Both the position numbers and the translations under genes were made by a program. Below, one piece after another: positions 16,749-24,545 of a stretch of 64,000 bases of DNA. Under the pieces are notes generated by a model. That model had not been told where the DNA came from, did not search any database, and saw nothing but the letters and a program-made list of their open reading frames with translations. Positions within the stretch are counted from its first letter, which is position 1. Every line of letters begins with the position of its first letter. The DNA is from an uncultured Mycoplasmatota bacterium. Its GTDB lineage: Bacteria; Bacillota_I; Bacilli_A; RF39; UBA660. The DNA lies in contig USFG01000001.1 in the NCBI GenBank assembly GCA_900553855.1, forward strand, positions 62,001 through 126,000. Reading direction: 5' to 3'.

Positions 16749-17324
16749 TTATTTTTTAAAATCATTTTTTGTAAATATGTTGCCATTAATATCAACAAAT
16801 GTTGGACCATGATAACCTGATTCCTGACTATCAAACGTTGTTGGTAAAATTGTTACAATATTTTTAAGTCCTAAGTCATTAGTTATTGTAATATTTTTAT
16901 TATTTATGTTTGGAGATTCAACATCAGCTTTTCCAACAGTTCCGTCAGTTTTTATATAGTATAGATTATTAAAAAATGCTTGACCATCATTAATTATGTA
17001 AAAACTAATTACATTGTCTGATATTTTATAATTTCCAAAAACATTATTAAGTTCTTCGTTTGAATATTCAATATGTAATTCTTTGTTTTTATTTAACGTT
17101 ACATAATAAACGCTTTGAAGCATTTCATGATCTACTCTTTGAGATAAATAGTTGGAATCGCTAAAATTATTTATTTCATCTGAAAGTTTTTTTGCATATT
17201 TTCCATAGTTATTTTCTTCATTGTTTAAAACGTTTGTGTTTTTGAATTGCTTATATACTATAACAGATAATAAAACAATAATAATTGTTAACATAATTAT
17301 AATGATATTTTTAAAATCCTTCAT
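16749..17324 (-). CDS. Single-pass surface protein, unknown (191 aa)
   Basis: A 191-residue protein with one N-terminal helix (about residues 6-25) and an outer domain rich in Asn, Asp and Tyr. It has repeated strand-like text (VISFYIINDGQAFFNNLYYIKTDG). It shares the general plan of the two paralogous proteins after it but no clear sequence blocks, so I do not call it a third copy. A strong SD (GGAG) lies eight bases before the ATG. Its stop is 59 bases from the next gene. Function unknown. Confidence 0.6.
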   Translation of the reverse strand: MKDFKNIIIIMLTIIIVLLSVIVYKQFKNTNVLNNEENNYGKYAKKLSDEINNFSDSNYLSQRVDHEMLQSVYYVTLNKNKELHIEYSNEELNNVFGNYKISDNVISFYIINDGQAFFNNLYYIKTDGTVGKADVESPNINNKNITITNDLGLKNIVTILPTTFDSQESGYHGPTFVDINGNIFTKNDFKK

Positions 17325-17351
17325 ACTAAACTCCTTTCTATCTTAATTTAA

Positions 17352-17380
17352 TTTTAACATATTTTTTTTAAATGTTAAAA
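17352..17380. promoter_or_regulatory. Inverted repeat in a divergent promoter region
   Basis: TTTTAACAT (17352-17360) and ATGTTAAAA (17372-17380) are perfect nine-base inverted arms 11 bases apart, between divergent starts at 17324 (minus) and about 17412 (plus). On the minus strand they overlap a TTTAAC-17-TAAAAT promoter match, so this could be an operator. It could also be chance in AT-rich DNA. Confidence 0.35.
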
Positions 17381-17411
17381 TTTTTGATAATCTTTCATAT
17401 ATTTATATTAG

Positions 17412-17909
17412 GTGATTTTTATATTTTTAAATTATTTTATATTAAATTTTTTAATAATTTTGACATTGGGAACATTAAATCATTTTTTGTATGCTTGGTT
17501 TGGTAAATTAAAGATATTAAAGTTATTTTTTGCTTCTAGTGAAAGTACATTTGAACACATGAAATTAGTACTTTATCCAAGTATATTAGGTATGATTTTT
17601 TCAATGATATTTTTTAATTATAATAATATTATTTTTTCTTGTAGTGTTGGATTACTTATTTCAATATTTTTAATTCCTGTTTTATATTATATAAGTTTAT
17701 TTGTTTTTAAGAAAAATATTGGATTTATTAATATATTAATATTTTTTGTTTCAGTTTATCTAGGATGTATGAGTAATATATTTATTATTAAAAATAATAT
17801 TACTTGTAATTTAAATCTAGTTGGTATAATTATTTATTTGATAATGATAATTTATTTTGCATATTATAATTTTTATCCAAAAAAATATGGTATTTATAAA
17901 GAACCATAA
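17412..17909 (+). CDS. DUF6512-like membrane protein
   Basis: A membrane protein of about 165 residues with six or so helices. The first helix region reads GTLNHFLYAWFG and is followed by SSESTFEHMKLVLYPS, the marks of DUF6512 family proteins, whose function is unknown. The start is uncertain. GTG at 17412 lies inside the GGTGAT that looks like the ribosome site. No ATG follows before the conserved region. An ATA at 17421, four bases after GGTGAT, would fit the usual spacing. The gene is transcribed towards the minus-strand genes at 17920, and no clear terminator separates them. Confidence 0.65.
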   Translation: MIFIFLNYFILNFLIILTLGTLNHFLYAWFGKLKILKLFFASSESTFEHMKLVLYPSILGMIFSMIFFNYNNIIFSCSVGLLISIFLIPVLYYISLFVFKKNIGFINILIFFVSVYLGCMSNIFIIKNNITCNLNLVGIIIYLIMIIYFAYYNFYPKKYGIYKEP

Positions 17910-17919
17910 AAAAAGAACT

Positions 17920-18183
17920 CTACTTATTAGTGTTTTCATAATAGTTTCGTTCTGCAAGTTCTCTTATTATTTCATCTAGATCTTCATAGTCATCTTCTTC
18001 TAGTATTTCTTCAGCCACGTAAATTATAGAGGATAAGTTTCCGAGACTTTTATAGTCAATATTATATTTATTTAGAATTTCAATTTGGTAATTAGTTAGA
18101 TATAGTTTATTATTTATTTTAACTAATCTATTACTTTCAAAATCTATATTATTTAATAAGTCATTTAGATTATAATCTTTCAT
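17920..18183 (-). CDS. Small acidic protein, unknown (87 aa)
   Basis: An 87-residue soluble protein, not recognised. The N-terminal half has alternating leucines (LNDLLNNIDFESNRLVKINNK); the C-terminal half is very acidic (EEILEEDDYEDLDEIIREL) and probably helical. It overlaps the preceding 58-codon membrane gene by four bases (ATGA), which supports a real two-gene unit. No motif for catalysis or binding is seen. Confidence 0.6.
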   Translation of the reverse strand: MKDYNLNDLLNNIDFESNRLVKINNKLYLTNYQIEILNKYNIDYKSLGNLSSIIYVAEEILEEDDYEDLDEIIRELAERNYYENTNK

Positions 18184-18356
18184 GCTAAAATTTTAGTTAT
18201 GTCAATAATCCCTTTTGATTGTAAATAATAAATAAAACCAATAATTAATGCGAGTATGAATGTACAAGCTAAGAATCCGACAAAAGTGTTTCCTTTATAT
18301 TCCTTTTTTTCTCCTGGGACTATTTCTAATTTTCGATTTAATTTATTATTATTCAT
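18180..18356 (-). CDS. Small membrane protein (58 aa)
   Basis: A short gene I found by reading the reverse strand. A clear SD (AAGGAGA) lies seven bases before ATG 18354-18356. The product has a basic N-terminus (NNNKLNRKLEIVPGEKKEYKG), one membrane helix at residues 25-45 and a short tail. The TGA stop overlaps the ATG of the 87-residue protein (ATGA), indicating translational coupling. Family unknown. The N-in orientation is suggested by the positive charge before the helix. Confidence 0.65.
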   Translation of the reverse strand: MNNNKLNRKLEIVPGEKKEYKGNTFVGFLACTFILALIIGFIYYLQSKGIIDITKILA

Positions 18357-18481
18357 AACTTAATCTCCTTATATCTAAATTATAATTAAAATGTTAAATA
18401 ATGTAAATATACAAACACTTTACAAATATAAAATTGATATGTTTGGTAAATTGTGATAAAGTTGTTATAGTAGGTGTTGAT

Positions 18482-19288
18482 ATGAATATATTAGAAAAAT
18501 TTAGTAGTTTAGTATCAAGCAATAATAATATTAATAAAGATAGTGTAAAAAAAATATTAGATAAATATAAATATAGTGTTCCATTAAGTTTAGATGATAT
18601 TACAAAAATGGATAGTGAGGATATTAAAGAACTTTTAAAAATATATGATTCTAAAAATTGTGATAGTCTTTATGAAGCGTTAAGTCTTAATATGACTGTT
18701 TTAAAAATGTATAAGAGTAATCCAAATAATTTATTTTTTAAAGAAAAACATGACCAAGCAATAATTTATATAAATAATTTAATTATAAATTTAAATTCTT
18801 TTTATTCTAGATATATTACAGAAGTATCTAATGATTTGCTTGAAAAATATAGTACAATTATTACTAAAGATGGTATTAAGGATACAATTGCTAATTTTGA
18901 TGAGTTAGATAATGTTTTAGATTCATTAAATTTAAGTCTATTTGAAAAGGGTAAAATTAAACAAGAAGTTGGAAAATCTAATATAAGATTTGCTGATTTA
19001 TATAAAGATATTAATATTAATAATGAAGAATTATTCAATAAAGTAAATGAAATTATTAAAAATGAAAGTGAATTAATAAATAGTGTTTCAAAAGACAATT
19101 TATCTTCTTTTATTGATGGTGATGGTGAAAATAGTGATGATAATTTAAGGATTGTATCTTTATTAATAGGAATGTATAGTGAAATGAATAAAGCACTTAA
19201 AAATAAAGACAATATAGTATTATATAATTCAAGTATAAAATTAATTAATGAATATATTAAGGGATATAGCAAATTAAAAGGAGAATAA
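18482..19288 (+). CDS. Helical protein of unknown function, first of a three-gene operon
   Basis: A 268-residue, charged, almost certainly all-helical cytoplasmic protein without membrane segments, cysteines or known motifs. I place the start at ATG 18482, preceded by AGGTG; an in-frame ATG at 18434 has no SD. A stretch IDGDGENSDDN (about residues 216-226) is an acidic loop. It is followed 31 bases later by the 605-residue unknown gene and then an overlapping 97-residue gene, so the three are likely one transcript. All three are equally Asn/Lys/Ile-rich and native to the genome by composition. No function can be assigned. Confidence 0.65.
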   Translation: MNILEKFSSLVSSNNNINKDSVKKILDKYKYSVPLSLDDITKMDSEDIKELLKIYDSKNCDSLYEALSLNMTVLKMYKSNPNNLFFKEKHDQAIIYINNLIINLNSFYSRYITEVSNDLLEKYSTIITKDGIKDTIANFDELDNVLDSLNLSLFEKGKIKQEVGKSNIRFADLYKDININNEELFNKVNEIIKNESELINSVSKDNLSSFIDGDGENSDDNLRIVSLLIGMYSEMNKALKNKDNIVLYNSSIKLINEYIKGYSKLKGE

Positions 19289-19319
19289 AAAAATAAAATA
19301 GTAGAAAGGGGAAGTTAAT

Positions 19320-21137
19320 ATGAGTGAAAAAGATTATATTATTTCATTATTGGATAAGTATTTGAAATATTTAGAAGAAAATGAAAATAAAAATAGATCT
19401 TATTTTAAAGATGTTTTATCTCAAATTAATGATAATTATAATTATATATATGACTTTATTATTGGCATAAGTGAAAATTTAATATTAGAATTACTTGATG
19501 ATATACATTATGAAAATAAGAAAGACTTTTTATTAGATTTTAATGAAATTAGAAATAAATTGTTGTCATATAATGGTGATTATACTAATCTTAAATTAGA
19601 TGATGGTGAAAATAACACAATTAATTTATTTAAGAAATTGATTACTGATTTTGTTAATGTTAAAGATGACGACAAAGATTATGTGTTAGATTTTAAGGAT
19701 AGATTAGATAATAATAAAAGTCTTTTAGAAAATGACTATGATTTATTAGAGAAAATAATATATTTATTTGAAAAAGATGATGCTGATGTTTTATTTGAAG
19801 AAGCTATGGATTATTTGAATAGATATAATATATCTTTGATTAGAAAATATAGTAAAAGGGAAAAGAAAAAAGTAGTTTATAAGAAAGTTGGAGATAGTAA
19901 TTCAATTAATGTTACTCCTTTTGAAAATATGGTTAGTTTTGATTATGTTCCTAAAGAAAAGACAAGGGTTAATAAAAAAAGAAAAGTTGAAGATAAGTCT
20001 GAGTTAAAGATTGAAGAAACTAAAGATATAAAAAAATTATTTAATGATTATGGTTTTGATTACGAAAAAGTATGTCGTATTTATGCAGATGGGATAAAAA
20101 GCCTTAATTTCGATGAAACAAAAGAATTTTTAGAATATTTAAATGATAATAGTATTTTAAAATATGTAGATAAAAATGGTAAAATTTTAGGGCTTTTGTT
20201 AACGAAAAGTAATTTGAATAAATTTATGAATGTTAATGATATTTTAAGAAACAAATATAGTTTAAATGATAAAAGTATAGAGCAAATCCTTAAAAGATAT
20301 ACATTAGTTTATTGTGATGATGAAATTAATAATTTTACTAATAATGTTCAACTCTTAAATTTATGTGGTATTAAGGATATTAATGTTGTTATTAGTGATA
20401 ATATAATGTTTTTATTAAATAGTTATAATGATAATCTTAATGTCTATAATAAACTTAATGACATGGGAATTAACGCTAATAATTTATTTAAAAATGCTTT
20501 AAATGTTGTATCTATTAATAATGAATTATTATTTAAAAATATTGATGTATTATGTAGTTATGGTTTTGATTTAAGAGATGAAGAAGATTATAAAAGTTTT
20601 AGTGTACTTCTTATTAATGACTTGGCAAGAACTTTAGACATGTTTATAGAAATGGGATATAGTGAATTTATTCATGATAAACCAGAATTAACATTAAGAA
20701 ATATTAAGTCACTTATTATTAAAAGAATATTATTTGCATATAAAAATAATTTAAATATATGGGATAATGTTAAAGATGATAGCCCAAATAAGATTAATTA
20801 TGAGTATGAAAAATTTATTAAGAATCGTAATGTTTTAAACGATAGTGAAATTAATTTATTAATTAAAGAACATCCAATATTAAGTTTACTTGATTCTGGT
20901 ATGAGAATTACTACTTTTAATGAATCTTATTTTGCAAGTATTAAAAGAAAAACAGAATTAGTTTTTAATAATAAAATTGTATCTAGAATTAAAACTTATA
21001 GTGTTTTTAAAGCTTTAATTGATAATAAGGTTAAGGAAGAAAATGCTTTATTATATGCTCTTACTTATAATATGGATTTAAATGAATATGAATATGATAT
21101 GTTAAAGAAAGTTGTATATAGAGGTATAGTAGAATGA
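19320..21137 (+). CDS. Large helical-repeat protein, unknown (605 aa)
   Basis: A 605-residue soluble protein. Residues 1-180 are helical and acidic; 180-245 form a basic, lysine-rich linker (KREKKKVVYKKVG, KEKTRVNKKRKVEDK). Residues 250-600 look like repeated helix pairs. Units such as LLNLCGIKDINVVISDNIMF, then LNVYNKLNDMGINANNLFKN, and later DVLCSYGFDLRDEEDYK recall the mTERF module pattern (leucine-rich helix, G-[IFL], helix, proline-less loop). mTERF-like proteins bind nucleic acids, and the basic linker fits that, but this is inference from pattern. A good SD (AAAGGGG) precedes the ATG. It is the core gene of the unknown operon. Confidence 0.65.
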   Translation: MSEKDYIISLLDKYLKYLEENENKNRSYFKDVLSQINDNYNYIYDFIIGISENLILELLDDIHYENKKDFLLDFNEIRNKLLSYNGDYTNLKLDDGENNTINLFKKLITDFVNVKDDDKDYVLDFKDRLDNNKSLLENDYDLLEKIIYLFEKDDADVLFEEAMDYLNRYNISLIRKYSKREKKKVVYKKVGDSNSINVTPFENMVSFDYVPKEKTRVNKKRKVEDKSELKIEETKDIKKLFNDYGFDYEKVCRIYADGIKSLNFDETKEFLEYLNDNSILKYVDKNGKILGLLLTKSNLNKFMNVNDILRNKYSLNDKSIEQILKRYTLVYCDDEINNFTNNVQLLNLCGIKDINVVISDNIMFLLNSYNDNLNVYNKLNDMGINANNLFKNALNVVSINNELLFKNIDVLCSYGFDLRDEEDYKSFSVLLINDLARTLDMFIEMGYSEFIHDKPELTLRNIKSLIIKRILFAYKNNLNIWDNVKDDSPNKINYEYEKFIKNRNVLNDSEINLLIKEHPILSLLDSGMRITTFNESYFASIKRKTELVFNNKIVSRIKTYSVFKALIDNKVKEENALLYALTYNMDLNEYEYDMLKKVVYRGIVE

Positions 21138-21427
21138 TAGATTATTTGAAGGAATATATTACAAAAGAAGACTTCAATGTTATAAATTATAATTTTAAAG
21201 ATGTTGATGTGAATAATTTTAGTTATTATGAGCAAAATATTAGAGAAGTGCTAGAGTATTTGAAAAGTATTGGTGTATTTAATTTTAAGGATATTCTTTT
21301 GTATAGAAAAGATATTTGTTTAAAAAATTTAGATATTCTTAAGGAAGAAGTTAATAAAATAAATAAAAATTTAATTGTTTATTTGTTTAATAATGATATA
21401 TCTAATTTGATAAATTTAAATATTTAA
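21134..21427 (+). CDS. Small unknown protein coupled to the helical-repeat gene (97 aa)
   Basis: A 97-residue soluble protein. Its ATG overlaps the TGA of the 605-residue gene by four bases, so it is translationally coupled. It contains LKSIGVFNFKDILLYRKDICL, which resembles one helix-G-helix module of the preceding protein. It may therefore be a detached repeat unit or a partner of the same fold. It ends just before the CIRCE element of hsp20. Confidence 0.6.
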   Translation: MIDYLKEYITKEDFNVINYNFKDVDVNNFSYYEQNIREVLEYLKSIGVFNFKDILLYRKDICLKNLDILKEEVNKINKNLIVYLFNNDISNLINLNI

Positions 21428-21434
21428 AAATATT

Positions 21435-21461
21435 TTAGCACTTTTGCTTGACAAGTGCTAA
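21435..21461 (+). promoter_or_regulatory. CIRCE operator (HrcA binding site)
   Basis: TTAGCACTT, nine-base spacer, AAGTGCTAA: the conserved HrcA target TTAGCACTC-N9-GAGTGCTAA with one compensated base change in each arm. It overlaps the -35 box of the hsp20 promoter, so HrcA binding would block polymerase directly. Confidence 0.92.
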
Positions 21462-21476
21462 TTAGAGTGGTATAAC
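21448..21476 (+). promoter_or_regulatory. Sigma-A promoter of hsp20
   Basis: TTGACA (21448-21453) lies inside the CIRCE element, followed by 17 bases and TATAAC (21471-21476). The start codon is 31 bases on. Confidence 0.85.
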
Positions 21477-21506
21477 TATAATTGTGAAAGGAAGAGTGAT
21501 TAGATT

Positions 21507-21899
21507 ATGAATATAATCCCAAGAAGTTTTTTCTTCGATGATGATTTAGATGATTTCTTTAAACCAGTTGTAAGAAAAAATGATGTAAAATGTGATATCT
21601 ATGAGGAGGATGGTATGTACCATGTTGAAATGGATGTACCTGGATACGATAAGAAAGATATTAAATTAGAAGTTAAAGATGGTTATTTAACTGTTAGTGC
21701 TTCTAAAGAAAAAGAGGAAAAGGAGAACAAAAAGAATTACATAAGAAAAGAAAGAACATATGGCTCATTTAGTAGATCTTTTGCTTTAGGTGATGTTGAT
21801 GTTGATAAGATAGATGCTAAATTTGAAAATGGTATCTTAAATATTACTGTTCCTAAAGAAGAAAAAGCTGAAACTAAGAAAACTATTGAAATAAAATAA
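21507..21899 (+). CDS. hsp20: Small heat-shock protein Hsp20 (alpha-crystallin family)
   Basis: A 130-residue ATP-independent chaperone that holds unfolding proteins. The alpha-crystallin domain covers about residues 25-115: VKCDIYEEDGMYHVEMDVPGY, then DIKLEVKDGYLTVSASK, SFSRSFALGD and the A-x-x-x-n-G-I-L motif as AKFENGILNITVP. The C-terminal tail carries TIEIK, close to the usual I-x-I anchoring motif. The N-terminal arm is short (IPRSFFFDDDLDDFF). It is controlled by a CIRCE element overlapping its promoter, so HrcA represses it and heat relieves repression. It has its own terminator and is monocistronic. Confidence 0.95.
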   Translation: MNIIPRSFFFDDDLDDFFKPVVRKNDVKCDIYEEDGMYHVEMDVPGYDKKDIKLEVKDGYLTVSASKEKEEKENKKNYIRKERTYGSFSRSFALGDVDVDKIDAKFENGILNITVPKEEKAETKKTIEIK

Positions 21900-21904
21900 T
21901 TATG

Positions 21905-21931
21905 AAAGTACTCAAAAGAGTGCTTTTTTTT
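21905..21931 (+). terminator. Terminator of hsp20
   Basis: AAAGTACTC (21905-21913) pairs with GAGTGCTTT (21918-21926) across AAAA, then a run of T's. Confidence 0.85.
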
Positions 21932-21992
21932 GACATAATTCATATATATTATTGAGTAATTTATAGTTGTGATAAAAAAGAAGATAAAAATT

Positions 21993-22225
21993 ATGATTGA
22001 TAAAATTTATTATAATGGTGTAAATGAAAGAGAAGAATTATTAAAAAACTTAATAAAATAAAAAGTTTATATGAAATAAAATTAGATGATGTAAATAAAT
22101 TAATGGATTCTGCTCAATATACAGAAATACCTACTACTCATGAAAAAATTAATGATATTAAAAATAATTGTAAAAAACATATGAACTTAGTAAATAAGAT
22201 AAATGATATGTTTTTTTGTTGTTAA
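21993..22225 (+). pseudogene. Frameshifted small ORF, unknown
   Basis: ATG 21993 opens a frame (IDKIYYNGVNEREELLKN) that stops after 22 codons. A second frame, overlapping the first near 22050, continues (NKIKSLYEIKLDDVNKLMD, then AQYTEIPTTHEKIND) to a TAA at 22223-22225. The joined product would be about 78 residues, helical and charged. The change of frame falls in an A-rich stretch (AAATAAAATAAAAAG), a usual place for slippage. It fills the gap between the hsp20 terminator and tRNA-Glu. No SD is obvious. It could instead be two unrelated short ORFs. Confidence 0.4.
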
Positions 22226-22289
22226 ATTAAAAAAATAAGGTTGTATCAAATTGTTTTAATGTGATATATTAATATTGTTATATTTATTT

Positions 22290-22365
22290 GGCCTGTTGGT
22301 GAAATGGTTAACACATAGCCCTCTCAAGGCTACATTTATGGGTTCGAACCCCATACAGGTCACCA
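22290..22365 (+). tRNA. tRNA-Glu (anticodon CUC)
   Basis: A 76-base cloverleaf with encoded CCA. The acceptor stem GGCCTGT pairs with ACAGGTC. The anticodon stem TAGCC/GGCTA encloses CTCTCAA, so the anticodon (22323-22325) is CUC, reading GAG. The T arm is ATGGG-TTCGAAC-CCCAT. The discriminator is A. It is followed by its own terminator and, 470 bases on, by gltX, the synthetase that charges it. Confidence 0.92.
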
Positions 22366-22375
22366 ATAAAATTGA

Positions 22376-22405
22376 TAAAATGCCTTTAATTAAGGCTTTT
22401 TTTTA
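22376..22405 (+). terminator. Terminator of tRNA-Glu
   Basis: GCCTT-TAATT-AAGGC (22382-22396) followed by eight T's. Confidence 0.85.
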
Positions 22406-22420
22406 ATAAAAAAAGAAGAA

Positions 22421-22678
22421 CTATCTTCTTTTGAAATTCATAGTATCTTCTTTTTTTAATGTAATTATTTTTGATTCTAATTCTTCTTTAGTTACTAATT
22501 TATTGTTGTGAAACACAAAATGTTTAGATTGTTCAGAGATTAGATCATTAACTTCCATTAACATTTTTGTTATTTCATATGTTCCAACAATTCCATCTCC
22601 GTAGGCTTGTTTTAATTCACTTTCTAAATATTCTTTATATTCTAGACATGTTTTAATAATTCTTATTCTATATTCTGT
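22421..22678 (-). CDS. Small helical protein without a canonical start codon
   Basis: The reverse strand between tRNA-Glu and gltX carries an 85-residue frame: TEYRIRIIKTCLEYKEYLE, then KQAYGDGIVGTYEITKML, LISEQSKHFVFHNNK and a final MNFKRR before TAG. It looks coding (charged, helical, no stops), and a strong SD (GGAGGG) sits at the expected place. However, the codons there are TAA-TAA-ACA, with no ATG, GTG or TTG. The first in-frame ATG would cut the protein to about half. Either the start codon was lost recently (pseudogene) or an unusual start is used. Family not recognised. Confidence 0.45.
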   Translation of the reverse strand, partial: TEYRIRIIKTCLEYKEYLESELKQAYGDGIVGTYEITKMLMEVNDLISEQSKHFVFHNNKLVTKEELESKIITLKKEDTMNFKRR

Positions 22679-22779
22679 TTATTATCCCTCCCTGAATTTA
22701 TTATATAATAATTTTTTTAATTTTGTATATAAATTATACTTTATGGTTATTTTTCTTGCATAATTATAATTTTTGTGCC

Positions 22780-22808
22780 TTGATTATAGTATTTTTGTGT
22801 AATATAAT
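22780..22808 (+). promoter_or_regulatory. Promoter of gltX
   Basis: TTGATT (22780-22785), 17-base spacer, TATAAT (22803-22808); the start codon is 30 bases downstream after AAGGAGG. Confidence 0.7.
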
Positions 22809-22838
22809 TAACTTGTTTAATTAAGGAGGAATTGTATT

Positions 22839-24473
22839 ATGGATTATAAAAAACTTGCTGAATTATTATATCCTGATGTTAATTTAACTATTGAAGATTT
22901 AGAAAAAAGATATCCTAAAAGAAATTTAGATGATAAAGCTGAAGTATGTAGATTTGCTCCAAGTCCAACTGGAAGAATGCATATGGGAAATTTATTTGCG
23001 TCATTTGTACCAGAAAGATTTGCTCATCAAACTAATGGTGTATTTATACTAAGAATTGAAGATACTGATGATAAGAGAGCTATTGATGATGGTGTTAATT
23101 TAATAATTAGTGATTTAAAAGAATATAATTATAGAGTTGATGAAGGACCTATTAATGGTGGAGAGTATGGACCATATATTCAAAGTCAGAGAAAAGATAT
23201 TTATCATACAGTAGCTAAATATTTGGTTTCTATTGGAAGAGCTTATCCTTGTTTTTGTTCTGAGGATGATTTAAGTCATATGAGAGAAGAACAAGAAGCT
23301 TGTAAAGATAGAATTGGTTATTATGGAAAATATGCTAAGTGTCGTAATTTGAGTTATGATGAAGTAAAAGAACATATAGATAATGGTGATAAATGGGTAC
23401 TTAGATTAAAATCTATGGGTGATTTTAATAAGAAATTTACTTTTAAGGATTTAATTAAAGGTACTATTGAATTACCAGAAAATGATTTAGATCAAGTATT
23501 AATTAAATCTGATGGGGTTCCACCTTATGCTTTTGCTCATGTTTGTGATGATCATTTTATGAGAGTTACGACAGTTACAAGAGATGATTCTTATATTTCA
23601 TCTGTTCCTTATCATTTAGAATTATGGAAGGCTTGTGGATTTGATGCTCCTAAGTTTGCTCATTTGTTACCACTTAATAAAAAAGATGGGGATATTGTTA
23701 GAAAACTTAGTAAAAGAAAAGATCCTGAAGCAGCAGTAGCCTTTTATCATGAAAGAGGTATTCCAGTTGAAGCTGTTAAATTGTATTTTGCTACTTTATT
23801 AAATTCTAATTTTGATGGATGGTTTATGCAAAATCAAGACAAGAATTATAATGATTTTGTGTTTACATTTAATAAGATGTGTACAAGTGGAGGATCATTA
23901 TTTGATATTGAAAAATTAATTAATATATCTAAAAATTATTTAAGTAGATTAAGTGCAAAAGAAGTATTTGATAATTTAGATAATTGGTCTAAAGAGTTTG
24001 ATAAAGATTTTAATGAACTAATTAATAAATATAAAGAATATACAATTAATATTTTAAATATTGAGAGAGAACAAAAGAAGCCAAGAAAAGATTTTGCTTG
24101 TTATAGCGAAATAAAAGATAATATTTGGTATATGTATGATGAATTATTTGATTCAAATATGGTTAAATTTGAAGTTAAAAACGTAGATGAAATTGGCGAT
24201 ATTTTAAACTCTTATGCTAATAAATATTATGATGAAAATGATTCGAAGGAAGAATGGTTTAATAAAATTAAATTATTATGTGATGAATTTGGTTATGTAA
24301 CTGATATGAAAGCATATAAGGAAAATCCTGTTGCATATAAGGGAAGTATAGCTGATATATCAAATATTATAAGAGTAGCGTTAACTACTAAAACAACAAC
24401 TCCAGATTTATATGAAATAATGAAATTATTAGGTAAAGATAGAGTTATGACAAGATTAAACAATCTAAAATAG
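22839..24473 (+). CDS. gltX: Glutamyl-tRNA synthetase
   Basis: A 544-residue class I synthetase that joins glutamate to tRNA-Glu. The N-terminal 35 residues (LAELLYPDVNLTIEDLEKRYP) are an extension found in a Clostridia/Bacilli subgroup of GltX. The catalytic core then starts with APSPTGRMHMGN (HIGH-type motif) and RIEDTDDKR. Zinc-like cysteines occur in the CFCSEDD segment. The second ATP motif is RKLSKRKDP (KMSKS-type). The helical C-terminal anticodon-binding domain follows. It may also charge tRNA-Gln, since many of these bacteria use the amidotransferase route; this cannot be seen here. A strong SD and promoter are present. It lies beside tRNA-Glu(CUC). Confidence 0.95.
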   Translation: MDYKKLAELLYPDVNLTIEDLEKRYPKRNLDDKAEVCRFAPSPTGRMHMGNLFASFVPERFAHQTNGVFILRIEDTDDKRAIDDGVNLIISDLKEYNYRVDEGPINGGEYGPYIQSQRKDIYHTVAKYLVSIGRAYPCFCSEDDLSHMREEQEACKDRIGYYGKYAKCRNLSYDEVKEHIDNGDKWVLRLKSMGDFNKKFTFKDLIKGTIELPENDLDQVLIKSDGVPPYAFAHVCDDHFMRVTTVTRDDSYISSVPYHLELWKACGFDAPKFAHLLPLNKKDGDIVRKLSKRKDPEAAVAFYHERGIPVEAVKLYFATLLNSNFDGWFMQNQDKNYNDFVFTFNKMCTSGGSLFDIEKLINISKNYLSRLSAKEVFDNLDNWSKEFDKDFNELINKYKEYTINILNIEREQKKPRKDFACYSEIKDNIWYMYDELFDSNMVKFEVKNVDEIGDILNSYANKYYDENDSKEEWFNKIKLLCDEFGYVTDMKAYKENPVAYKGSIADISNIIRVALTTKTTTPDLYEIMKLLGKDRVMTRLNNLK

Positions 24474-24486
24474 GTTGTTTTTCTTT
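24458..24486 (+). terminator. Terminator of gltX
   Basis: AAACAATCTA pairs with TAGGTTGTTT (one G-U) across AAA and runs into TTTCTTTT; the gltX stop lies in the stem. Confidence 0.7.
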
Positions 24487-24498
24487 TGCTAAAATAGT

Positions 24499-24545
24499 GA
24501 ACAAAAATGTCTACTTTTGTAAAATTGTTCACTCTTTATTTTTTT
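24499..24545 (+). terminator. Second hairpin before pcrA
   Basis: A perfect inner-loop hairpin with arms AGTGAACA and TGTTCACT about 24 bases apart, plus an inner ACAAAA/TTTTGT match, then CTTTATTTTTTT. It may be a second terminator or a leader structure. I saw no SOS box here. Confidence 0.45.
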
